In this document: one piece after another, positions 44,277 to 55,500 of the stretch
Layout: each line of letters begins with the position of its first letter
Numbering within the stretch: position 1 is the first letter of the stretch
Program-made: the position numbers and the translations under genes
The notes under the pieces: model-generated
Databases searched by the model: none
Told to the model about the DNA's origin: nothing
The model's input: only the letters and a program-made list of their open reading frames with translations
Assembly: GCA_000827265.1 (NCBI GenBank)
Contig: KN834867.1
Span: 55,036 to 119,035, forward strand
Length of the DNA stretch: 64,000 bases
Origin: Collybiopsis luxurians FD-317 M1
Lineage: Eukaryota > Basidiomycota > Agaricomycetes > Agaricales > Omphalotaceae
Direction: 5' to 3'

Positions 44277-45784
44277 GTAGTTCATTTATAACTTTAAATC
44301 AACTCTTATTTGAAGGTACCATTCAAAGTTGGTATATAATAAATAGTTTGAAGATACGCATTGTAATTTATACGTATACTTACAGCACCTAGTAAAGTTC
44401 AGTACAAGATTCTAATCTCTTTGCACTAGACAATACTGTGAATCGGGTGTTCAGTGGTGCCTGTAAGCGGGTACCCGGTATAGGCCTCTAAACTGTCCCA
44501 ACATTATACAGGAATGTCAAGATGCCCATGCTTTTGAACAGGGGACAAAGGTAGTTTCCTGTAAACAGACTGTCCACAGACACTGATGATCAACTATCAT
44601 ATGTGAAAGACAAAGTGAAGGAAGAACAAAAAATCGATAAGGTTCATCAAGATATAATACTATATAATCATCATAACCTGGTTTGAACTTTGGAGTGGTC
44701 TGTCATCGAGACTTTGGGGACTTGAACACTGGGGATTGAGGTTATGGGGTCAGAGGGAAAACTGCTTTGCTAACAGTCACCACTTGGTTGCATCATACAT
44801 CAGAATTTATTCCTAATTTAGCAAGGAAGGTGGGGGCCCATTGACCTTAAGGTCAGAATGTAACCTGATATAAAAACATTTTGTGCGTATTCTTGTACGG
44901 TACCGTAATACCATATCCATATACCGTCTATATACGGAGACCCCTAAGCGGGTGGGCTCAAAATAATGAACATAAACTATTTGTTGTTGGCACCCGGACT
45001 ATGTCTTGTTCACTCTATGGCAGGGAGCATATTCTGGGAGTATCCATGGGATAAGTACTACTGTACCATTTCGAATGGAAGTTCATTAATCTAGAAAGTT
45101 CGGTCAATAAAAAATCCCACAAAAATCTGAAAAGTCAAGAAAAAATTAAGACTGATGCCAGATTTTTTGGCCAGTGATGCATGACAGAACTTTCATTCGA
45201 AATGGTACAGTAGTTCTACAATGGTCCAAGTACCACTATTACTAACTTTGCCATGGTAATAACCTGATTCAAAATATACAAAAAAGAGCTACAGCCGTCT
45301 GCATAAAGGTTTGCAGTTCCGATTTTTCAACGCTTGTTTGATTGTATTTCTTTGCTCTATACATTTCGGGGCCCAGGGTCACCAAATTGTATGGAACCAG
45401 CATCCGACGACACCACCTGTGGGTTAATCTCTATTGAAATCAGTGATTTGTGTTGCTATGGTCAATACTTGTCCACTATTGAACAATGTAAACGAAGTTC
45501 TACTCTAATTGCAAAACATCTGAAATGAGTAACAAAAAAAAACTGCTCATGTGTCATGACATTGATTGCTTTATTCTTAACACCGGTGAATGATTGTCTG
45601 ATAGTATGTACTGGAGTCTGGACAAAACTGAAGACTGAATTTTGGACAATTAATTATGCCACCAATCCTTGAGCTTGTACGTTTCTTATTTGATACCACA
45701 AACACAACGATCAATGCATGTTAACAGTGAAGACGGCAGTCAATTTAAGAAATGATTAAAATTGCTTCTGTCCATCATATCCTG
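44277..45784. other. No gene recognised apart from a MITE
   Basis: This is AT-rich spacer between gene B and the 3' end of the DUF262 gene. It contains the TA-flanked element at 45061-45210; nothing else could be named. Confidence 0.5.
45061..45210. mobile_element. 150-bp Tc1/mariner-type MITE
   Basis: The terminal inverted repeats are 24 bp with one mismatch: CTGTACCATTTCGAATGG..AAGTTC at the left and its complement, ending GAAATGGTACAG, at the right. The element is flanked on both sides by TA (45059-45060 and 45211-45212), the target duplication of Tc1/mariner elements. The interior is A-rich and non-coding. Confidence 0.78.
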
Positions 45785-48171
45785 CTAACTCTGCCTTCGG
45801 GAGCCTGCATCAGGCGAGCACACGGAAGGCTCTTGGCGATCACTCTGAGCAGAGACTGTATCCTGCTTTCCAACTATCCTGTTTGGGCGTTGAAGCTCCA
45901 CAAATCTTTTACCAGGCAGACCTATGCCTACCGAGGCGGTTTCGGAAGCTTCGGTTTTCACAGTTTCAGGAGGTGCAGCTCGTGGCTGAGATGCACTCGC
46001 GGTCGAGCTTGATGACAAAGGTAGAGGCGGATAATGAGGAGAAGGTGGGGGATAAGAAAGAGAATAGAGCCGTGTCGGTGAGGTCCCAGGATAGATGTAT
46101 CCTGAAGGCCCGACTACGTATGGATAATTACCGTGGCGCTGTATAAATTGAGGGCCGGGGACCGGAAACGACAGTAATGAAAGCATCGGAGCACCTCTCA
46201 CGGGGGTTGGTGTAGAAGCAGTAGCACGTTGCACGTATCCCGAACGACCAGGGAGGGAAGATGAAACTTCGACTAAGTTGCGTGAGGCACTGGATAATGT
46301 GGGTGTATCCGGGGCGTCTCCGGGCTCTGCGAACATAGCCCGTTTTGGGGCCCGTCCCTCAGGATGTGGGAGCTCTAGTGTTCGTTTAGAGCTGGGGACA
46401 GGTTGGGGAGGAAGCTCGCAAAATAATGGGGGTTGAGAAGGGGATGTATCAGTGGATGTACGTGAAGGATAATCTAGAGTTACAATTGGGGGCAAAATAC
46501 TCGCGGAAGCTCCAGCAGTAGGCGCCCGCGGGGACATGGGTTTGTGATAGGTTTTGACGAATCCAATTATCGTCTTGCCCACACGATCATTGAGCCGGAT
46601 ATCCTTATGCTCTTTTCGGACATCACGACGCATTATGGCAACAGCAGCAGAAAGTTCTGACAAAGTAAGCCTCTGAGAAGGAGGCGCGGTGATGAAATGG
46701 GCATAAGTCATCAGCAGAACGCCTATAATCTCGATTGGGGAGACCTAGAATATCGGTTCAGACTGCTGCACATCAGGACGATTACCAATACATACCTTGG
46801 GATACATTTCGAATGGTTGAGAATACTCTGCTCTCACTGCAAGCTGAACCGTTACTGAAAAAGTTTTCTTGATCAGATTAGCAAAATCTTCTGGTATAGG
46901 ACTAGCTTCTTCGTTAAGCCACTTTTCAACTTGCGGTAAAGTCCCTGCGTTCTTCAACGACTTGCCATTATCGTCGTCCCACCTGCAAATGATGTATACG
47001 GCTTGAGCTAAACACCTGTAATCTGCTCCCCGCGAACGATCCCATCGAAATGAAGGTGCCCCGAGCGTTTCCTTCGTGACGAAAAGATCTTTCAAGTCGT
47101 TGATGAACCTCGCACGAGGTGAGTTTAGGACTCGGAGCTTCTCTGCCGAAGATAGTGCTACTCCAAGTTGAACGCGCTTGTTATTCCTGAGCATCGTTGT
47201 ATTTATCGCATTTATCGACCACTTACTCGGAATATTTCCCTCTCGTCATCTTCATCGAGATCTTCATATTCCGTGCATCGTATCTGGCGATTAGCAAAAC
47301 TCGTCCGAATACCATCAGGAAGAAGATTTTTGCTCTTCGGGTTAGAAGATCCGTCGATTTTATACCACCAGCTTTTCAGCGTGTCTCTATCTTCCTTGCT
47401 TGAATACTTGAGCACCGAGTAAAGAACTTGCACTTACGGATGTTTGACTGAGGATAAAGAGCCAAGGCATGAGAAATGACTACCAGATGGGGCAGATATA
47501 CGTACGAGGAATCTACATGTATTAAATCACGAGCAATTAACAAAGTCACACTTATTTCTTTTGGACCACGTACGGCGCCATCCATAAAACTGGAGATTCC
47601 ATCTTTAGCACTCACGCCGTGAATCAATTGTGAAGGAAAACCTACTTACAGTCGCAAACTTGTGAGGCGCTGCTTTCCATCGAGACAAATCTTTTTGATC
47701 TCTGTTCCGTTGTCATCGTATATGACATCTGAAATTCATCTGAGGGTTGATATATCCGCAATATTGGTGAGAGTCCATCGCTCACCAAAGATGATGGGCG
47801 GCATGTAGTGGTTGGTAAAGATGCTATCAATCAGCATAATCTGTTGGGCAGTTTTCCATACAACATCTAAAATAGCTATTAAAAAGCTCGTCCATTTTAT
47901 GCGGTATACGAACCTCGCTGATACTCTGGATCCACATCAATGAGACCGCGCTTCATATCATCTATAAACTGAAGATTCAAAATACACAGACTAAGAAGAA
48001 ATATATCGTACCGTATAAGCTCCGCACTGAGTAACTAACATCTCGAGGACGTTTGAGAGCCTTTGGCATTTCGAACTTCGCGTAGTTTGTAGATCCTTGC
48101 CCAACATAGTGTTCAGAGGTCGAATCGAGCTGATCTATATCCTCTGAAGCTGAATGCGAACGTTGTTCCAT
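45785..48171 (-). CDS. DUF262 domain protein with proline-rich tail
   Basis: Predicted exons (minus): 48171-48012, 47961-47914, 47866-47786, 47728-47650, 47589-47574, 47512-47502, 47398-47227, 47176-46796, 46744-45785; phases fit, 635 aa. The DUF262 core is clear: GLIDVDPEYQRDVVW (59-73), IMLIDSIFTNHYMPPIIF and CLDGKQRLTSLR (111-122, with the DGxQR signature). Then come WWYKIDG, the segment EREIFRRVQLGVALSSAEKL and a helical region ending YPKVSPIEIIGVLLMTY. The last 270 residues are proline- and serine-rich and unmodelled. In bacteria DUF262 proteins (GmrS, SspE and kin) are DNA-defence nucleases or NTPases; the fungal members have no known role. Exons 5 and 6 (16 and 11 nt) rest on phase and homology alone. 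Confidence 0.78.
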
Positions 48172-50475
48172 CTGTTGCTTAGCGAAAGAATAGTCAATAC
48201 AGGATTTAAAACCAAATGTTTAGACCCAATAGTCCTAGAACTCGGAATCAGTTCCAGGTCCGCATCACTCACAGTACCACCAAACTTTAGTACCTTCAAA
48301 CCTGTCATAATTTTGAACGGGAAGACAAGAAGTGCTCACTTTTTATAGTGGTCAAATGAAGGAAGAAGGGAGGGGGGAGGGAAATGGTGTGAAACAATGA
48401 ACGGTTTAAATCATAGCGTCCGACGAGTATAAAATCACATCAAAATTCTCATCACTGATAAGGAAATCAAAGGCCACAATCGGTTGTTTTTTCCGCGGGG
48501 ATAGTTTCTAACCAGATGTCCCTGCTCCTTTTGTGAACATATGAACGCATATGAACTACATATTTAACCCGGAGAAATGGGCCAAGCTACCTAAAATTCA
48601 CAGCTCTCAGGGCTAAATTTCAATGAATAGCCTCCAGAATTATAAATCTGGTCATACAGTCAGACTACATCTCAAATTTTCAGAACCAGCAGACCGAGAT
48701 AACGGCATGATAATTGTACTTGCGAAAGTCGGCACAAAAATAGGCAAACAGGATCCTCAATATATCCTCATATATCGGGTCTTGACATATCACATATGTA
48801 CGCCCTGAATGGAAACTAGATTCCATGCCAAACACTGATACATTGACACTGGACAGATGATATAAATTCCATTTCTAGTGTCCGCTTTTTATAAAGACAA
48901 GACTGTCCAGTTATGCGGTTATTTCCGGACGTCTTTCAAGGCGGGTATTGAGTGTGCGAATGTGAGCCATCGAGCAGAGCGCTTGGCATGTACAGAAAGC
49001 CACATGAGCAATAGGTGCGATATGTTGTAGAAATGAAGTGTGGGGGAGATGCCAACGCAACTGCCCTACTTCAGGGAAGGAACGGGAAAAAGATTTCCTG
49101 CAATCATGATAGAAGCATTCTCCACCTGCGGAATTAGGTGCCTAGGAATATATGACCATAAGGGCAATCCTTCATTTCATTCTGGCCACGTAAGATGTGA
49201 ATGCTGTTTGTTCCCGTAAACTTACATCAAGATCATGACTTTACAAGTTACTTTAAGTTCAATGCCCAGCCAGTGTTTTTACATGGACGGAAGTGCTCAT
49301 CATGATTGAAACATCATTTGGAACTTGAGGCCTGCCATGGAACGGGCCAATGCTGCCGCGTGGCAGTTATTTGTGTCCGACTTGTCCTTAGCTGTGTTGA
49401 TTCTTTGAATATGATGAATACTAACTAAAATTGTAGAAGTTGCAAGAGCATAGACCAATTTAAAGTTGCCTGTCTTGGAGCCGCCGCAAAATCATGGAAG
49501 CATAAATTCAGCGGATTATTTTATTCCACAATTGTAATAATCTGAAGCTGCCCTGATTTATCAACAATGTCACTCTGTCACTGAACTCCTGAATATAACC
49601 CTTCATGGTAAACAGTTTAACAGCATGCGGACAGCATGAATCACGATGCTTCACCCGAGCATCATGCATACCATTGACACATTAGAACTGGAATAGTTCT
49701 GCACATCGAACAACAATATTTATGCATAAAAACATTACATGTTTCTGCCCAGTGCAAAAAAAACAAAAATGCAAAGTTTCCTAAGATTCCTAAGGTAACT
49801 ATTCCACCACGAAACAAAATATTAATAGGAGTTGTTCTGGTTCTTTTGGCTCAGCAGAAACAGACATGCTATATAATCTCATATATCCAGAAACGCAATA
49901 TCTCATCAAGTTTGTAATTTCAATAAAACGAGCTCCGAAACAAGTTAAGAATAATTTCGCTTCACGGAAATTTGTAACTTTTGCGTATGATAACTCAGCT
50001 GGTAGCTCCACGTATTGGAAAAGTCTTAACTTTTGTCTCAGCCTCACAATCCACTAAGGGTGATTATACGTGTCACTCAATCAAGCTGAATCTGTTCTCT
50101 TCGTAACTAATGATATCAATGGCTAAACTATCTTCACCTTACCTTTAATTTGTTGTCCAAAGTGTCTTTCTCGGCGTGAAAGTAACGGGACACGAAGGGA
50201 AATAATCCTGCGGCCACTGAATACTAAATTCTCACAGTTTGGTCTACAACAATCCAGGTCTGAATGACCTTACTGGGATATAAGTAATACAGTATGTTGA
50301 AGCCTATACTTTAAGACTGGCCATTGAGCCTGGTTTACCAGCGTAAGCATTCGCCGTCATTTTCTTCCGAGTTCCGTTACACTTTCCTTTTTCAATGCAC
50401 CCAAAGAAGTATCATACTAAGGGGACGGTAACTGTAAAAGTTATACTGTATATTCGGAATGACTCATTATATATT
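48172..50475. other. No gene recognised
   Basis: This region lies upstream of the DUF262 gene and downstream of the G-alpha gene. Only short frames lacking motifs; no repeat shared within the window was seen. Confidence 0.5.
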
Positions 50476-51930
50476 CTAAAGTACTTCGATCCTAGAGCTC
50501 TTCAGAGCATTTTGTAGAATGGTTTCCTTGATATCATTAAATATTAGGCGAATGTTTGTAGGATCATCAGCTCGTACTAAACTAGAATAAAACGCGATAA
50601 ACAGTGGTTATATAAACAAACCCTCAACTAACGACTCACTGGGGGTAGATACTTAATCTCGCGCGATTAGCTTGCATGAACTTCCACAGAATGTACTTGG
50701 CTGCCTTATTTATGTCATTACCTCCCATGTATTCTGGGAAATAGCGTTCTAATGGTACCTAGAAATAATATTGGCAAGAAAATTTCATCGAAAACACAGG
50801 ATAAAGCCATTACCCTGCAGAGCTTTTCCTTGAATTTATCAACCTTGCTTAGGAGCAGGATTATACTTGTGTCATAAAACCAGCGAGAATTGACGAGACT
50901 TTCGAATAGCATTAAGTTCTCCATCATTCGATTCTACGTTGATTCCGTGAGTACCAGAATGGCGTCAGCTGATGAATGAAACTCTGATCACATGGCTCAA
51001 GTCTTCCAACAAAACTTGATCATAGTCACTTAACGCTGTGCAGAAAATAATGCTGGTGACATTTTCGAAACAGTGTATCCATTTTCGTCGTTCAGAGCGC
51101 TGGCGGCTAACATTGCAGATATGGATACTGTTTGCTGAATGATCAACGGCAGATGGAGTTAGATAAAGTAGAAAAGCTCACGAAAGCTGGCCAATGGTGA
51201 GGCTAGTTTCTTCTATTCCCTGGGAAATCCTTGGATGTGTCCTCAGTATATCGATGTCTGTAGGGAGATAGTCTCGGGAGCCTATCCGGAGAACTTGGTC
51301 AAGAAAACTACAAACTGTAGGTGAATGAGGAGAGGACCACTGAGAATAAGCAAACTCACTATGGCCCGTTATCCATCAGAAAGAACTCGCTGCCCTTCTC
51401 ATCAATGACCCTACTCATGGCAGGGTCGGACCAGAGTTGATGTATTGCATATGCAATCTCTGGGGACAGTGCGAACGCCGTTGTCTCATCTATTCCATAG
51501 TTCAGGACCTTGTGAGCAAGCCTCTTTAGAAATAGATATCAGGCAGTGAATGAGAACCGTAACCAAAATCCACCTTGTTTGTATCGAAGCTGAAGTCTAT
51601 TTGAAACTTACGCATGGCGATAATCAGAGCTTGGGCAGAATCAAGAACGTTGTGGGTGATACTACTGCAATATGCAGCGCGCTCTTCATCTGAGAGGCCA
51701 CCGCTGCCAACTATTCGCATCAATTTCATGATAGTGGACCTCCCGGAATGCGGGGAGCCTGTGGAAGAGAGTCGAAGACAAGTTGAAGACCGGTAAAAGG
51801 TTGGGTACTCACCCAGCAGGAGTATGTGACATGTTCTTATGAATTTCTTTGAGTCAGCCTCAATCTGCTTGTCAATGGCCTCACTTCTCCGCTTGGCTTC
51901 CATTATCGGCTGGGATATGCGATTGCCCAT
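50476..51930 (-). CDS. Divergent heterotrimeric G-protein alpha subunit
   Basis: Predicted exons (minus): 51930-51813, 51758-51574, 51523-51360, 51307-51182, 51127-50992, 50933-50814, 50758-50640, 50581-50476; phases fit, 357 aa, the usual G-alpha length. Clear family segments are [112 protein letters not shown] and [12 protein letters not shown]2 could be myristoylated, but C3 is replaced by N. The nucleotide motifs are altered: P-loop GSPHSGRST (K46 to R), switch [11 protein letters not shown], switch II NVSRQ in place of DVGGQ, SKVD in place of NKxD, and VRA in place of TCA. GTP binding or hydrolysis is therefore doubtful, although the frame is intact. Confidence 0.85.
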
Positions 51931-52594
51931 GGCTAGAATTTAAGAAACCAGTGTCTGGACGTAGGAGATAATGCAGACCAGTGAGAATTCAGAAGAAAAG
52001 CAGAGGCGCGCAACGCGGCGCAATTGGACAGATTGATTCCCAGCTGAACGATTGATCATAGCATGCGTGCCTAGCTATAGAGTAAATGTTCTTTAGATTT
52101 ATTCCAGCCTCGATTGCTGTGACTTGGAATCCTGATATTAATATTAAAAACTGTGTTCCCCAGCATGAACAGTGAGTTCTGCAAGACGATTAATAACCAT
52201 TCATTCAATGGAAAATTATATTTTGATCGATGAATATCTACCATACGGAGAGCAAAACGACATGATAGCAGAATAGAACAAAGAAAAGACAGGTAATAAA
52301 AACACAATAATTTTGGAAGCTACCAACAAAGTAGAAGGTCCAGGAGCGACACAGAAGGACAAAATCCTAAATCCAATCGAAGACATACACATACAAGTAA
52401 AGAGAAAAATAGAGAAAAACAAAGAAACAAAGACAAGGACAAGAAAAATTTCAGAGCAGAAAATAATGATAGACGAGCAAACAACAAAAGGAAACCTGTC
52501 ATGGAGTTGACAATCAGTTACACAAACTCCCCGACCGGAGTTGCTACTTACATTGAACTAGACCAGCTCCATCCCGGAAATCGTCCGCGATCAA
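51931..52594. other. Spacer between G-alpha start and SET3-like 3' end
   Basis: This holds the promoter of the G-alpha gene and the 3' flank of the next gene. A purine-rich run lies at about 52395-52475. No gene was seen. Confidence 0.5.
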
Positions 52595-55500
52595 CTACGG
52601 ACTACCTCCCCAACCGCCACTGCCATCTCGCGCTCGAATCCCCCTCGAACTCCAGTATCCATCCCTGCTCCTATCTCTATCTCTATCACGGTCTCTATCT
52701 CTATCTCTGTACCTGTCTCCATACGGAGGAAACCCTCTTGGAACGTGATAAGGAGCGTTTCCACGATGGCCCATATACCCTCCTCCTCCTCCATGTCCGT
52801 TCTGCTGCTGCTGTTGCTGTAGCTGACGCAACGCACGAGGACCAGAAGGAGGTGTTTTTCCCAAAGCTGGATTCACGACAGTGGAGGTAGTGGTAGATTG
52901 AGATGAGATGGAAGTTGAAGTAGAGCCTGAAACAGATGCTCCCGATGCACCTACCCCAGGAGCAGAGGCGGAGGTAGATGACGGAGCTGAAGGTGGGCTG
53001 GCGGATATCGGACCCAGCGACATTTTTCTCATCGGAGGACTCCCATGCCCCAAAGAAGACGAGACCGATGGTGAACGCCGAAGAATATTAAACGAACGAG
53101 GTTGCGTCGGTGGAGTTCTTGATCTCGGAGTGGAACCTGTGACATTCGTCTCCGTCGATTTGAACGGACGGGGCGGGGGCGGGGGAGAGTAGGAAGTCGT
53201 TGTCACTGGAGATGCTTTCATGGAAGTAGCTGTGGTCGTCGCTGGGACCGAAGTTTTTGCAGGAAGACCCGAGTACGACGAGGGAGGCTTGGCAGGTAAA
53301 GACGGGGGCAAAGTGGTAGAAGGTGTATGAGGGGGCTGTGAAGGAGCTCGAGGTGTAGAAGACGACGAATGGTTTTCGGCGACTTTGTCTTTCGCAGACT
53401 TGTTCTGGTGTTCTTTCTCCTCTTCGTCCTGGATTTCTCCATCTTCTGGATGATCGACTTCCTCCGTTTTGACTGATTGTTCTTCACGCCCATCCAGCTT
53501 CCCCTGAGTGCGCTCTGTCTCCTCGACTTCGCGAAGAGGTGCAGGCCCAAACACCGACGAGAGAGTGGACGTTGCCGCAGTTGAGATGGGAGAAAGGAGG
53601 GATTGAATAGCGTTGGATCCAGATATTGAGGATAACGAGGGCGATATCAGCTTGTTGAGTGTTTCCGATGCCTTCATGATCACATCATCATCTGATTTCG
53701 GTTCTTCCGACGCAGAATGAGCAGTTTGCTGGAGTTCTCGAAGTCGCCGGTCGTTCGCCCCACTGATGATTGCCAACAGGTCTGAGTTCCCGGATCCCGA
53801 GGAAGCAGAAAGAGTTGAAGGAAGAAATGGGACGTCACTAGATGGCGGAACGTCGGGTTCGGTAGATGGTGCAGGAGGAACAACGTATGGAGCTGATTCA
53901 CCAGACAGGGGAGGTACAACTCCCTCTTCAAGGGCTTCCTTCTTTACTTCCTTGGTGATCGCACCAGAATCCACATCCATCGGACTGCTGTCCTTCCGCG
54001 TCGCTGCTTCTATTTCCTCCTTTTCGATCCGTTCTGCCTCTTTTTCCCTCTCTTCTTGCTCCGCTTTCTCTCGTTCCTCTCGCTCTACCCTTTCCTTCTC
54101 TTGCCGTTCCCGTCTTTTCCTCTCCGCAAAGTCCTTGAGAGACAATTTGACTTTGGGTGGCGGCTGAGGTGCAGGACTCTCGATGGATGCCAAAGGTACC
54201 TGGGTATTTGTCGCTGGCGAGAGGGACTCCATTGTTTCAGACGACATAGGTTCATGGAGATCTAGACCATGTCAAAGGTTAGATAGGTAGAAACGACAAC
54301 AGAGAGATAGACTGACCTTCACCGTGTTCATGATCTATTCCATTGACATGGGCAGTGGAAAGAAGAGGGATAGCTACCGAAGATGGTGAAACTGAAAGGC
54401 AAATGTTGAGTAATCGATACGCCCGATAGAAACAGTACAAAACGCACCATCAGCCACAGTAGTCGGAGTAGGGTCGCGAGGAATGTCTGTAATAAATAAG
54501 GGTGGTTTTAGCCAGCACCACGAAGAAAAGTGCAAAAAAAAAGAACTTACCCTTTCCTGAGACCGTGACGCTATCCACATCCACAGAACCGGACGGTTCC
54601 ACTCTTGTAGATTCCGCCTCATTGGATGGCGTAGTAGGCGATATAGCTCCCGGTGACTGAGACGACATCGATTCTGACTGTGAGCGATCGAGGGGTGGAA
54701 CATCAAGAGCTTTCGGAGATGTGGCGGGCACATGAGAAGGTCCATGACGATCTACTTCCATGCGCTCATCTCCCTCTGCAGGAGCCGAATGAGGTGGTAA
54801 TGAGATGAGGTTTTGAACCGGAGAAGAGAGCGGTGAAGATAGGGGGGACGATATTATTGTGTTTGTATTTGCCCTTGTCCTCGACCGCGGTTGCCTGGCC
54901 ATTGGTTCCTCCTCATCCTCCTTGATATTCACATTAAGCTTAGGTGCGGGAGAGGACCTGGTAGACGAAACATGGGAATGCATTGGCTGGGCGTGGTTCG
55001 CTTGAGGGGAAGCCAGGGAAGGTTTCTCGTTATCCTCATCCTCGTGAATGGACGGAGACGCTGGGGAAGGTCTCGAATCTCTGTCTTCATGTTCGTCTTG
55101 CAGCGGGTTCATATCCCTCGAAGCACCTGCAGATTCTGAATCTCTGGGAGACGGAGACCTGGGCCATGGAGGGATCTCGTTTAAGTTCTGTTTCGGCGGA
55201 GAGAGCGGTGATAGCGGAGCAACATAGGAATCAGCTGGGGAGAGCAAATTTGAGTGGGATTGTCCAGGCGGGGAACGAGAAGCACGATGCGAAGAGAGGG
55301 GAGGAGAAGGAACCGATAGGGTTGGAGGATGAGAAGGATTTGAGTCGACTATCATCTCATCTCTCGATCCGGGAGCAACAGAATGGGAATCGTCAACATC
55401 TACATCCATCATTTCTCTCTTCACCATCAAGCTTTCCTCGTCACGTTGAGCATGGGTCTGGGACGAATGCGATCCATTCTCCGGATGCCTCTCCCCAAGC

